A program made the translations under genes and the position numbers. Source: Atherinomorus stipes (Eukaryota; Chordata; Actinopteri; Atheriniformes; Atherinidae). From it: DNA of 64,000 bases. Shown in pieces: positions 32,801-43,177 of the stretch. The first letter of the stretch is position 1. The number at the start of each line of letters is the position of its first letter. Location: contig JALJCO010012682.1 of NCBI GenBank assembly GCA_023101725.1, positions 1,612,001 through 1,676,000 of the forward strand, read 5' to 3'. Under the pieces are notes generated by a model, which saw nothing but the letters and a program-made list of their open reading frames with translations, did no database searches and had not been told where the DNA came from.

Positions 32801-33662
32801 TAGTATTGAAGACTTGTATATTAATGACACTTTTGCAAGCTTTGAACAGCTATCCAGGAAATTTGGTCTGACCAATAATCATTTCTGGCGGTACTTGCAG
32901 ATAAGAGATTTTACTCGTAAAAGGTTTGCTAATTTTCCTACTCTTCCCCCTTCTTCTTGTTTGGATTCCCTATTAAGGGTCAATAAGTTGAATAAAAGCA
33001 GAATATCATTTATTTATTCCCATATTATGGATTGCTGCAACCACTCCATTTTACATATTCGAGAACAGTGGGAAAATGACTTGGGGGGCCAGCTGTCCAA
33101 TGAGGAATGGGATATGGCTCTTACTAGAGTTCACTCTTCTTCCATATGTTCTAGACATGCTTTGATACAGTTTAAAGTATTACATAGGCTACACTTCTCA
33201 AAAGCTAAATTAGCTAGAATATTTCCAAATGTAGACCCATTATGTGACAGATGTAAACAGACGTCAGCTACTTCCTATCATATGTTCTGGTCTTGTCCAA
33301 AACTCGTTCCTTTCTGGTCATCCTTCTTTGAAGTAATCTCTCATGCTTATGCTTATTACATCCCACCCAATCCACTGGTTGCTGTTTTTGGTTTGTTTTC
33401 TAATCCAACGGGAGCTGTCCCTCCAGTACATTTACAAAGGGTTATTGCCTTTTCGTCTTTATTAGCTAGACGCTTGATTTTACTCAAATGGAAGGCGGCT
33501 ATTCCTCCATCTCATCATCATTGGATTAGAGACATTATGTTGAATCTTAAATTGGAAAAGATAAGATGCACCCTCAATGGGTCCACCAACAGATTTCACA
33601 AAACCTGGGACTCTTTAATAACATATGTGAACAATTTACCTGGTTTGGAACTGGAACTCTGA
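29838..33662 (+). CDS. LINE ORF2 protein: endonuclease and reverse transcriptase, 1274 aa
   Basis: Nicks target DNA and copies the LINE RNA at the nick. Endonuclease (about 15-250): SWNVKGLN, QETH (50-53), GDYN (151-154), RIDFFLID and SDH (238-240), all catalytic positions present. Reverse transcriptase: GKAPGPDGFP, the conserved SSYRPINL, SLDAEKAFDRVEW, GTKQGDPVSPLLF, and the catalytic YADD at 708-711. C terminus: CDRC at 1136-1139 and a following H and C form a CCHC-type knuckle. The first Met is at 29838, but translation may start at the Met at 29880 just before the endonuclease. Fully open, so probably functional. Confidence 0.96.
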   Translation: MVQSNSHCVPGKDEMKIISWNVKGLNQAIKRKRVLSHLQHLGVGIAFLQETHLPNRDQSKIHKEWVGQMFHSQFNCKGRGVAILIHKKIPFIVSNTILDPNGRYVMVVGELFQLRLVLVNIYGPNFDDDHFFKKMLNSIPNLDSHHLIMSGDYNLVMDSTWDRSSQSVSRSSKSVQIIKSFMDTHKLIDPWRFKHPSKREYSYYSNVHKSFSRIDFFLIDPYLLNVITDCKYDPIIISDHAPVSIKVTLPILRTKRTWQLDTLLLADSDFVKFITEQIDFFLHVNKTDNISASTLWETLKAYIRGQIISHSAYTRKMKYQKIEELSSEIKALDGLIAGSPTPHLIKRRAVIQTEIDLLTTTQAERLIHKSRSRFYEEGEKPSRLLASQLRQKTASRNISQIMLPDGSSTEDHQAINNCFKEFYSKLYSSDSIPEQNQFDSFFSNLSIPKIDSDSKERLEDNLTLVEINNAIMSLQSGKAPGPDGFPTDFYKKFKDKLAPLLLSVYTEALENNILPPTLRQASITLLLKKNKDPRDCSSYRPINLTNCDGKVFSKVIALRLETILPHIISDDQTGFVQGRQSYFNLRRLFNIIYTESNTSSPEAVISLDAEKAFDRVEWSYLFYTLGRFGFGPNFIQLIKLIYTDPTASVYTNGISSEYFPLHRGTKQGDPVSPLLFVLAIEPLAIALRCNDSIQGISRGGFTHTVSLYADDLLLYVTNPTISTPEILKILQEFGNISGYKLNFNKSEYFPISNNAIEFPNLPFKLSAESFTYLGIKVTKSYYSLFKSNFTPLLEQCKQDIKRWSFLPFSLIGRTNSVKMNIVPKFLYLFQALPVFIPQSFFKAYNQMISSFIWNNKPARIRKELMERPKGVGGLSLPNLRTYYWSANFNAVSLWLKDFNDKIPAWLQIEKITSSPHSLPALLCAPLPSLVNNIEKNIIVTQSLRIVNQFKKCLGIQSISIHSPIIHNHLFQPSLLDNGFKIWYNKGIHSIEDLYINDTFASFEQLSRKFGLTNNHFWRYLQIRDFTRKRFANFPTLPPSSCLDSLLRVNKLNKSRISFIYSHIMDCCNHSILHIREQWENDLGGQLSNEEWDMALTRVHSSSICSRHALIQFKVLHRLHFSKAKLARIFPNVDPLCDRCKQTSATSYHMFWSCPKLVPFWSSFFEVISHAYAYYIPPNPLVAVFGLFSNPTGAVPPVHLQRVIAFSSLLARRLILLKWKAAIPPSHHHWIRDIMLNLKLEKIRCTLNGSTNRFHKTWDSLITYVNNLPGLELEL

Positions 33663-33852
33663 ATCATTACATCTGCCCTTGAACAAACTCTGTAATAGCA
33701 AGTACTAAGTGCACTGGTTACTACTGTTTTCTGTTTGTTTTTTTTGTTTTGGGGGGTGGGGGGATTATTCGTTTTTGTCTATTGTTGGTACTATCTGTTA
33801 TTATTTGTAATACAGAGAATATGACTGTTTTATATGTTAAACGAAAATCACA

Positions 33853-33858
33853 AATAAA
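33853..33858 (+). terminator. LINE poly(A) signal
   Basis: AATAAA 190 bp after the ORF2 stop and 6 bp before the A tail that abuts the right target duplication. Confidence 0.85.
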
Positions 33859-33876
33859 GTGTTCAAAAAAAAAAAA

Positions 33877-34230
33877 AGAATGAGTCATTTATATCTACTT
33901 GCTGGGCGGTGCACATATCATTTTTGTCCCTGAATGGACAAAACAATGTGTGTGAAGTGAGAACACTATGAACTTTCAAACTGCTGTACCAGCTTTGTTT
34001 AATGGGAGTTAGAGTACTGTCTGAGATAAGTAACAGCTTAAAAAATATTAAAAATAGTTACTTATCGTACAGCCATAGCTACACCTGTGACCACTGGATC
34101 CACTCACAGATGAAAACATCTTTATGTCTGGGAGAATTTTGTCCACAAATGGCCACCTTACTTTCACAACAGTGCTTGGACTATGAAGTCATTTAAAGGA
34201 AAAGGTTTTTTTTTTAAAAACCCCCTCTCC
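33877..34230 (+). mobile_element. Family A element copy 3, right part
   Basis: Begins with the right target duplication (33877-33892) and continues the family A interior: ATCTACTTGCTGGGCGGTGC, the conserved ACAAAACAATGTGTGTGAAG, and CACAACAGTGCTTGGA. The expected end (CCACTAGATGTCAG through CTGTACCT and TTAA) is replaced by homopolymer-rich sequence. Confidence 0.85.
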
Positions 34231-34320
34231 CCCCCCATTTTTTTAATTTTTTTTTCGTTGTCTTTTTAATAAAATAGCCACCTTTTTTTTTATTGGAAAA
34301 TGTATATTTCCCCCCGATCA
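34205..34320. repeat. Homopolymer-rich low-complexity block (right of the LINE locus)
   Basis: Consecutive runs of T, A, C and T (TTTTTTTTTTAAAAACCCCC, CCCCCCCC, TTTTTTTTT, CCCCCC). It sits exactly where the right end of family A copy 3 should be, which suggests a degraded consensus rather than real sequence. Confidence 0.5.
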
Positions 34321-34364
34321 ATATTTCTACTTTAAATGTTTCAGATTTCTTTTCAGTGATGCAT

Positions 34365-34490
34365 GTGTGACAGTGTGGGGTCCTGTCACCATGCCTCCGA
34401 TTGATCTTGCGCCCTGGCTACTTGGCCACAGGTATGTCCCTTTGGCTGACTGGTAAGCACGCGTGACTCTCACCCGGGAGAGTGTGGTGA
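34365..34490 (+). repeat. Unnamed local repeat with tRNA-like core, copy 1
   Basis: Shares TGTGACAGTGTGGGGTCC, ACTTGGCCACAGG, CCCTTTGGCTGA and GACTCTCACCCGGGAG with 35826-35960. TTTGGCTGACTGGTAAGCAC resembles a tRNA A box. The B-box side is degenerate in this copy. Confidence 0.6.
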
Positions 34491-34959
34491 ATGTAGTGTG
34501 GTGGGGGCGTGGTGGTTTGTGTATCATGGAAGCGATCACAAGATGAATACGTAAAATAAGATTTGTTTAAAGTTATGTAGATGGAAGATCCGACAATGCC
34601 AGCTGGAGCTTAGGGCCCCAGGAAATAAAGGTGCAGATTCGATCCTGTTTAGAAATGACAAAGACGTGAGTTAACAGGAACAATAGGTTTATTCTCACAG
34701 TATAAAACTAACCAATAGCATTTGAGTCTCTATAAAAACTGTTTATCGTTAATTGTTAAAAGACTAAACTCTGAGAAAAAAACCAGCTGGGAGTACTGAT
34801 GGAGGGCAGCCTACAAGGGAGAGTGCCCAGGTGTGCCACCACTTACCTTGTGAACTCGCACACATGACACACTTCACTACAAACCTAACAAAACGTGGTG
34901 CCCCGGTGTACCAAGTGAATCAAAACAACACAAAAGGTGAAGGCTGCCAACCATGAGCG

Positions 34960-35085
34960 CCTGGCCCGTCCGGCCACTGGCTCCCAGCTGTGAAAAGAAA
35001 GTCAGCCAAAGGGAAATTACTGTCATCAAGTAGCCAGGGCGCACGATCACTCGGAGGCTTAGTGACAGGACCCCACATATAGTTA
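34960..35085 (-). repeat. Unnamed local repeat, inverted partial copy
   Basis: On the minus strand it contains GGGGTCCTGTCACTAAGCCT, CCCTGGCTACTTG and CCCTTTGGCTGAC, matching copies 1 and 2, but diverges after GGCTGAC. Confidence 0.55.
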
Positions 35086-35582
35086 CATATCGTCACATAT
35101 AGTTTGTTCGTCATCATTAGGAGAGGAGACACAATATCAAAGCTTGATAAATACTTTGCAGCGATGGATTGTCTGGCTCTTATGATCAAATAACTGATGC
35201 CACAAAAAAACCCAAATAATAATGGTAGAGCAAAACATCTTCAGATTCTGTTGCTCTTTCCTCACATTGTAATGCCATTAAAACCAGCTGTTTCTAAAAC
35301 AATGGAGATACTGTAAAGTTAATGACGAGGGACCAAAATAACTTTTCTAGACAACTGTGAAAGACTAATCGTATTTGATATCACCAGGATCTTGGGATGT
35401 TTGTTTTTAGCAGATTCAGGAGGGCTGGAACTCTGTTTTATTCTTCACCTGCACAAATAAGAACTTTGTGTGAGAATCAGAAAAAAAAAAAAAAAAGGAT
35501 GGTTACAGGGTTGGAGTGAAATTGAGCCCCAAAAAACTAGTAGCCATGGTTACAGGGTTTTGGAGTGTACAATGTGGATCCC

Positions 35583-35732
35583 GTGCAAGATCCTTAACCC
35601 CCCACCACTGCTCCCTGGGCGCCCGTAGCAGCCCACTGCTCTCTGATACTCACAGTACAGAGATGGGTGAAATGCAGAGCCCTAATTTCCCCTCGGGGAT
35701 CATACAAGTATAACAAAAAAAAAAAAAAAAAA
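35583..35732 (+). mobile_element. SINE fragment with poly(A) tail
   Basis: CCACTGCTCCCTGGGCGCC, GCAGCCCACTGCTCTCTGAT, GATGGGTGAAATGCAGAG, then TTTCCCCTCGGGGATCA and an A run at 35715-35732. This resembles a SINE body and tail widespread in teleosts. The tRNA-like head was not identified. Confidence 0.7.
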
Positions 35733-35825
35733 TGTCAGGAATAGATCACCTCTGGATCCGTTAGCAATGGTGGTGGAGTCTCAAACTGCTTTCAAACACA
35801 AGTTCTGTGACCGTAGGTTTGCTAT

Positions 35826-35990
35826 GTGTGACAGTGTGGGGTCCAGTCACTATGCCGCCGACTGATCACATGCTCTACTTGGCCACAGGGGTATCCCTTT
35901 GGCTGAATGGTAAGTGTGCATGACTCTCACCCGGGAGTCTGTGGGATCAAATCCTGCCTGGACCCTCGTTGTGCACCTTGCCACACATGG
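35826..35990 (+). repeat. Unnamed local repeat with tRNA-like core, copy 2
   Basis: The best preserved copy. TGGCTGAATGGTAAG resembles an A box and GGGATCAAATCC, 44 bases on, a B box, with CTCTCACCCGGGAG between. It may derive from a tRNA (Glu-like), but acceptor-stem pairing is absent, so it is not called a tRNA gene. Confidence 0.55.
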
Positions 35991-38900
35991 TCATTATAAT
36001 CATACCAAAACATTGTCTTGAATCTGCATCTACATCAACTAACTTAACCATCTCATAGTGTACACCAGAAGAAGAAGTCTTTTTTTTTAACTAGCTGAAA
36101 AAAGATACATAGTGATTGTTTAAAATATGTAAATTAGAGAGTTAACCTAGTCGTCCCTCACATATCATGTCATCTTTAACTTCATTACATTTGGAAATTA
36201 GGCCACCTTTACTTCTTTATTCATAGAAAGTCTTGACCCAACTGTAGAAAAACATCTAATGGCCTGTCAGATATAAACTAACCTTGAGAGCAGTACCTGT
36301 ACACATGATCCTGCAGAAATCTGGGGCTTTTCTAATGTAAACAGTGCAGCTAGAATATGATAATGGTGTAACTGTGTGGCCTTAGATGATGTGTTCTTTT
36401 TTTTTTTTACTGTGTGATTGGGGCCAAACAACTTCTTGCTTACAATTTCCTACCACGGCATGGTAAATTAAAGCTCCTGCATCTCCAGTGGTTGCTACAA
36501 GTGCTACAGGGTTCCCTTAGCTGCTGTATGAATACATAATGCAAATGACTGCTGATAGTCTGCAGAGCACCAGAGACGGATTTAAGCTGTATTCATTTCA
36601 TGAAATAGTCCTATTCTCAAATTTGTAAAAGTTCTGGTGCATGAACGAGTGAATACATCATTAAAACTGATCTATGAAGATGGAAAAACATATTCACTAA
36701 TTCTGTTTTTTTTACCCTGTGTGCTAAGCTTCCTCTCTGGTTATATCTGAATGCTAATGGTGTGGTGTGAATCATTGGTGCACAACAATAGTCACTGCTT
36801 CCTCAAAGCCATCACAGTCATTTCTGTCCACACTGGGCTTTAATGGTTTGGCCTGGGGTCTGTCAGAACCATTGGGTGTGCGAGTTTGATGTGATAATTC
36901 CTGGGTAGTGAGCATGAAGCCCTGTGCACGGCCCCTGTCTCCGCATCGCTGCCCCTCCTTCTCCACAGTTGGTTAGCTGAGCTCATTTGGAGTCAGAGTA
37001 TGCTTATGTTGCTGTCAGTTTCCCTGTGCTTTTGTGTATTTTTGCATCCTGAAGGGTTGAAAATGAAAACGGATCAGCTGTAGGTATATGTGGCAGCGTA
37101 GTACATGTATGATCAGATCCAGCAGGACGCTGATGAACTCCCGGTGCACCACGTTGTGAGCAAATCAGAGCACATTGTTTCATATATTACGACGTGCATC
37201 CATCCTGGTTTTATCTCACCCCTGAGTTAAAAAATGTGACACGGTCGAGGCAGAACATCACCTGAGCGGCTGAGGCCTGTGCAGCGTAGCTGATACAAGG
37301 TGGGGAGGGTGAAGTGGGGGTGCACTATGTTTCCTTTTGACGCTGTTGAATTCCTCTGGCTCATTTGGTATTTATTGGCCCATTGAAGCTTTGAGTCAGA
37401 CAGCAGAATGTCAGCGGTAATGCCTCTCGTCAAGGGATAACTAAAGAGGTGAGAAGCTGCCAGTGTGTGAAGCAGAGCTCTGGTGTACAGTCTGTGCATG
37501 CAGCAGGGATGGTGAACAGAGAGAGCTGGAGGAAACAGGAAAAAACTATCATTTTAACAACCTATAAGCAGATTTCACAAACTCAAATCAATAAGGGACG
37601 GACCATTATTGAGTGGATTTTTAAAGATAAATAGTTAAGTTATGTCCTCAGTGGAGAATTAAACCCTAATAGCCAGTAAGGCGAAGAAACACATCAGCAA
37701 AATGTTCATTAGCAGCTGAGGCACTCTCATCCTTTACTGAGATTGTTAGCTAAAACAAGACAGCTATGCTTTATGAAGTGTCACTATGGGAGCTGGATTA
37801 ATGTGGAATTTGATGCATTGAGGAAAATCTGATAATGGCCATAAATGTCCAAGCAGCAGATCCAAATCTGAAGCAGCAAGTAAGAAAATAAATCTAAAAG
37901 CAAGGCATAACCACTTGCTGTACTATAAGATCCATGGTTCAACGTAGTTCAGTAACATTTGAAAATCAAGGGTGTTTTTTTTTTTTTTTTCAAATTTAAA
38001 AAATTGGTTTTCATCTTGTCATATTTATTGACAAGTTTAGAAAAAGTTTTATCTTGCAGCAATACAACCACAGCTCCATGCAGTTAAGCATAATTAATGT
38101 CAGTGTACCATAAACTGAATCAGAGGCAGTTTTAAGCAAATCTTATGTAATGTTGCTTCAAATAACATCACTCGAAAACATCTGATTAGAATCAGATTCT
38201 GCTGCAGTTTTTAGTTATCAACTACATTAATTCTTCTAAGGCTGGTTTTTATTATTTGATTATTCTATTTGAATGATTTGATTAGTATCATGTTTTGACA
38301 AAACACCCATTTTTGCTATCATATAAAAACACAGCAACATATAAGAGCATAATGAAATGCAGCCGTCAAAACAACAACCAAGGGAACATTATACAGGGCT
38401 GAAATGTAAACAAACATAAATGTAAACAACTTTTAATTGTTCAGTTGACATATTTATTTTCATTTAATAATTCACTCTACTTGGGCAAAAAGTTTTACAA
38501 TCTTTTGAGATCTTTGGAGTTTAAATTAAATGACCTGCTGAATGTTTTGCATCTATAAATAAAGACAGAAGAGACACAGAATGCTGCTCCACTAAAGAAA
38601 AATTTTTTAAAATTATAATATTTTTCCTGATTGGTCAGCTTCGTTTGATTGAGCAGGTACAGTCCACCATAAAACAAAAACAAAACTCCTCTCATTGGAT
38701 GCACAGTACATATCTGTTGTTTTTTTTATTATTATTATTATACTAGCGTACATAATACAAACACCAACACTGAGACATTGACTGTAATATCATGGGGACA
38801 TTAAGTAGTATTCAGTCTACAACAATCCACTTTAAAACAAACAAAAAATGATTGAGTATACAGAATTATTATAATTTTGAACTCTTTTTATTCTATCTAA

Positions 38901-41560
38901 TTGCAGCTCATAATTTGTGAACCAAGAATGACAGAGTGTTGCTTCCCCTTGCCCCATACAATGCTGCAGAATAAAGTGCACCCCACCCTGCCCCAAAAAA
39001 GCATCAAAATTCAAAACTGCTTAGTATTCCTGCTATTTCACTCCAGAGATTTGACTGTGGCCCTGAGCAAATGGCCATCTGTTGGAGAGGAGCACATCCA
39101 GCAGCACGAATGTTGCTGAGGTGTCGGAGTCTGTGCTCTCTGACAGTGCTGGTGTGTTGGGTGAGGCTGCTGGTTATTAGGAAACAGTCCAGTCAGTGAG
39201 TCAGAGCAGCAGACAGCAGATATGTTCATGTCTTATTCAGCTCAGGATGAAAACAATGATACTGATCTGAATCCATCCTCAGGAATGTGTAATCCTGATG
39301 AAACATGCTGCAGCATGCAAACCTGCATGTAGCAACAACTCAGCCACACCACGCTCACTCTCATACCGATCAGTGGCAGTTTAACAAAAATTTCATTGTG
39401 TTGTTACTCTCGAGTTCAAATATCACGTGTCTCCTGTATCAGATTCAAATCTTGACAAAGATAAACATGTAAAAACCAGCATAACTAACTTTAAAACCAC
39501 ATAAACAGAGCTGCACATTAATGACCAGCACTACGTCATAGTTTATATAGAGAGTAGCAGAAGTGCTAATTAATTACATCTGTTACAAATTATTTAATAA
39601 CTGTCAAAGTTTTGCTGACTGCTTAATAGCAGTCAATGAACGGTGATCCCCAGCAAATTACACACCCTCCCTCAAGCTGGTTGCGTCCTCTCCCGTCCCT
39701 CTCTGTGCCAGCCTGCCCCATAATGGCCGAGGGAGATTAATTGGTGTCTGTTAGCTTCACTGGCTGCCAAGAGTGAGGTGGGAGGAGGGCGTTCACGTGA
39801 CACGGATAATTGGACCATTTAGCCCTCTATCAGGGTTCATATGGCTTCTCCATCCCCACAACTACTTACCGATCCCCTTATTAGCCTCAGTAGAGTTAGG
39901 CATTATTGTATGTCTACTATGACTCTAAAGCATGAAAAAGAACCTTGATCATTTCTGCATGTGGTGTAGCAATGCCATTTTTGCCAAAAAAGCTACTGTA
40001 GTGTGATTTTGACGAGGACTGGCTAGCTTGGTGAACATAATCATGTTATGGAATGATGGAGAGGTAGACTGTGCCAAAACCTGCCTACGCACAGCATCAA
40101 ATCTAAGTGCAATGACACATTAAGTCCAATTCAGCTTGTAAAGCCTCCTGTTGGGAGTAAAAGCGCCAAAGATGTTGCTTTGGTGTGGATAAAATAGAAG
40201 ACTCTTCAAAGATTCTTGGGCTCTAATGAGCGTATTTTTAGTCTCAGGCCCTGTTGTAGTGAAAGCACGTTGTGTTCTGGTATAGAAAGAGATCAAATGA
40301 CGAGGCAGCGATGTACAGTATATCCCTCATGCTGCATTTTGATGTTTTTTGGTGAATCATTACTCTGTGAAATGACAGGATGGACAGTGCAGGCTGTACG
40401 CTAGCAGCAAACATAATTGCAATGTTCATAACCGAGGTTTGTACTTTCCACAGTCCACCTGCTTGCATCTGTGCTCGATTCATCTAGGTTGCAAGAATCA
40501 AATGAGAGCTGTATCAAGAATCATCACAGTGATGTCATGAACTCATTTGGGCCAAAATCAGATAATATTTCAAAGCTTCTCTTGAGTTCTTGCTTAACAA
40601 TCAGATCATCATGTCCAGGCTGATTACCATGTGAGAATATCTTTCAATATCTAGAAGTGACACCAGTAATATTAACTAAATCATTACTGCAATGAAGTTA
40701 AAATATTCTCACTGCCAAAGTTTTTACTATCCTTCAAGCATCTAATTACTTCATGAAGATAAAACTACACACCTAAATGAGCCAGGGTGCATTCCTGCCA
40801 ATAGATGCTGTGCCCTTACTTTCAAGCTTCAATCGCCAGAGAAAATGTCTTGACAACAGGAAGAAAATGCGTCAGAAAAATGACACTTTGCATTTATGCA
40901 CCCTGACGGCTTCTCAGAGAGTCTACAAGCAGAAACAAACCTCACCTACTTGTCCTTGATGTGAACTGAGATAAAAAGCATCAAACCAAAGCAACAATTA
41001 ATGCCTAAAAGTGGCTGTGCACAGCTCCACTGGTGTGGTCGCACTGTTGCACGGAGGCTACATGTTTAGTGACAGAGAATATGGGAGCTGTAGTTTATGT
41101 AGAAAGAACTCAACAGACTTATAACAGTGATCAATTTCAGCATCTGGGGAGCAGTTCCTTTAAAGATTATGTAGAGAGGAGAAGAGGGAGCGTTCTCCAC
41201 CGTAATGATGTACAGTCTGTGCAGTCCTGGGAGCAATTTCATACTGTGTCTCTCTGCAAGTGTTGGGAATAATTTCTATGTCTCCTGCTCTCATAAATAA
41301 TTACTGCAGCAAAACATAAAGGTGTATTTTATATGGAAAGTTCTCATCTTGCTCTGCGTTTGCAGAGGTGAGACTCATGTTCTGTTTTACTTGCTTCCCA
41401 AAGGAAGAAGCTGATGGGAGGGACACAGGGAGGTAACTCACCTGTGAGCAACCCACAGACCATAAATGGTGTCTGAATGAGTTTTAGTCATTCTAAAAAA
41501 AAAGTTTGGACTGAATCTTTTAAAAAAGATCAACACCGCCCTCATCATTAAGATGCACTG
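35991..41560. other. Gene-poor intergenic sequence
   Basis: AT-rich, with scattered A and T runs. All ORFs are below about 90 codons, none shows family similarity, and none has a convincing exon context. I see nothing further. Confidence 0.5.
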
Positions 41561-41833
41561 GTACTGAATGTTGCATAGTGGAGGTGTAGTTAGCTCCGTC
41601 ACCTCACAGCAAGAACCTTCCTGGTTCAAACCTCAGCTGGGGCTTACAAAAACCTGCATGCTAAATTCTCCCTAACTGTGAGTTGAATATAAGTTGTTTG
41701 TGTCTCTGTGTTGGCCGCTATAAGACTGGCAACTTAGCTTGGCTTGCTTTACCTAGTAGCTGCTGGGATAGACTCCAGTCCTCCCACAGCCCTGCATTAG
41801 AATAAGCAGCTATAAATGATGGAAGGATAAATA
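41560..41833 (+). mobile_element. Degenerate tRNA-derived SINE
   Basis: The head TAGTTAGCTCCGTCACCTCA, then CAGCAAGAACCTTCCTGG and a B-box-like GGTTCAAACCT at 41623-41633. The body has CCTGCATGCTAAATTCTCCC and GCTGGGATAGACTCCAG and ends AATAAGCAGCTATAAATGAT. The order matches a very common teleost SINE-like repeat, here with many substitutions. A related fragment is at 47781-47945. Confidence 0.6.
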
Positions 41834-42524
41834 TATACTTGTTTATATCTTTTTACTTATGACAGTTTTAAAACATTTGTAGGTATTAAAACTAGCCAAG
41901 AGGAAGTCTAATATAATATCAAATACAAAATGAGTGACTTTAAATTCAAATACTATGAGGTGTAAAGGGGCTGACACATACAGAGCTACATAAAATGGTT
42001 TGACTCTTCTAAATTCAGCGATGCAAGCACACTCATGATGCTCATGCTGGAGCTAAGAACACTGGACTGACATGTCTAAACAGAAAGCTGAATCTGATGA
42101 GTCACTCTTGACTTTTCTTTTTTTAACATCACTTGTCCGTCAATTTACTTTGTTAAATAATTGAATAGAGATAAGCAGCTGATTTCTCTGCTTCCATTTT
42201 ATAGCTAAGGTAGCCGTACAAGCTCCAGGTCTACCGATGTATGCAGTTAAAGATAGGGTTGGCAATCTTGGAAAAAGGGTTCAAGCAAGCAACATTCTGA
42301 CAAAACACACCGGAAACCACGCCTTCAGAGGACAGGAACGTGCGCACTGGAGCAGAGAGGAAAACCGATAACAGCCGAGTGGATAGCTTGTTAGCTATGT
42401 AGCTAGTAAACAGCTGGCAAACCAAGTTTCTAAAAGTGATAATTTGCTCACCTCCAGTTCCTTCTGTGGTGTAAAAAGTCCACACTGCAAACATCAACAC
42501 CTCCAAGACTTGATCTGTATCAGT

Positions 42525-42592
42525 TTTTTTTTTTTTGGTGGTGGTTTTTTTTTTGGGGGGGGGGGTTGGTTTGGTGGGTTTTTTGGGCGCAG
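42525..42592. repeat. G/T homopolymer block
   Basis: T and G runs (12 T, 10 T, about 11 G, then GGTTGGTTTGGTGGG). It could form G-quadruplexes or be a consensus artefact like the blocks at 27.9 and 34.2 kb. Confidence 0.6.
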
Positions 42593-42607
42593 CAGCAGTT
42601 ACACCTC

Positions 42608-43177
42608 CCGTCCACTACTGTACCTCCGCCCTGCTCCGATCTGCTCTGCTGCGCTCCAGTCCGTCTCTCCGTCAGGCTTCAAAAATCCCCATGTACTGAC
42701 TCACCAGTCCCCTCTCTGTTCAGCCGCAAAGCAAGAAAAAAAGCATGGCCGAAATTTCCAAGTTCAAGTAGATAAATAGATAGATAGTGGAGATAAACAG
42801 TGGCGACAACAAACTTTTCATTCATTGCAACTTCAAAGGAAACATGGTGTCATTCAAGCGAGGTTTTGATAAGTTTGTCGTCAATTATGGGGGAGTTTAT
42901 CTTCCACAACAAGTCATACAGCTACATCAGCAAAGTATTTCTGGGGTAGATGCTAAAAATACTTTTATATCTCTTATGTTTACATTCATTGAGCTTTGCA
43001 ACTTCCTCCAAACGAAGTTGGACGGACCGGAGTGGACTAGAAAAATCCGTATTTTTGGCAGAGGACGACAGACCTGAGCAGACGCGCCAGCAGAGTAGTG
43101 GACTGCTTCTCATTGACTAAAATAGCAACGGATTTGCTGCGTCGTGGGGACCGGACCGGAGCGGAGGTAGTGGACGG
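42608..43177. mobile_element. Segment bounded by imperfect inverted repeats, possible DNA element
   Basis: The left end CGTCCACTACTGTACCTCCG and the complement of the right end (CGTCCACTACCTCCGCTCCG) match with gaps. A third related stretch (GACGGACCGGAGTGGAC) lies near 43021. Only short ORFs occur inside. No clean target duplication was found. Confidence 0.35.

Larger units (their letters stand above)
28248..33876 (+). mobile_element. Full-length L1/Tx1-like LINE retrotransposon, both ORFs open
   Basis: 5.63 kb between perfect 16-bp duplications. Order: about 150 bp 5' UTR, ORF1 (28397-29254), a 583-bp spacer with T runs, ORF2 (29838-33662), a 3' UTR with a G-rich tract at 33751-33763, AATAAA at 33853-33858, and a poly(A) tail. 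It lies inside family A copy 3. The coiled-coil/RRM ORF1, apurinic-type endonuclease and C-terminal zinc knuckle place it in the L1/Tx1 group. Exact clade needs a phylogeny. Intact frames and duplications suggest recent insertion. Confidence 0.96.

Noticed and set aside
35890..35970. Possible functional tRNA-Glu gene in the local repeat
   Set aside because: A- and B-box-like stretches exist, but the acceptor stem does not pair, and related degenerate copies lie nearby; treated as a repeat.
42444..42779. Plus-strand ORF of 111 codons rich in F, G and S
   Set aside because: It is produced by the G/T homopolymer block and adjoining repeat-like sequence.
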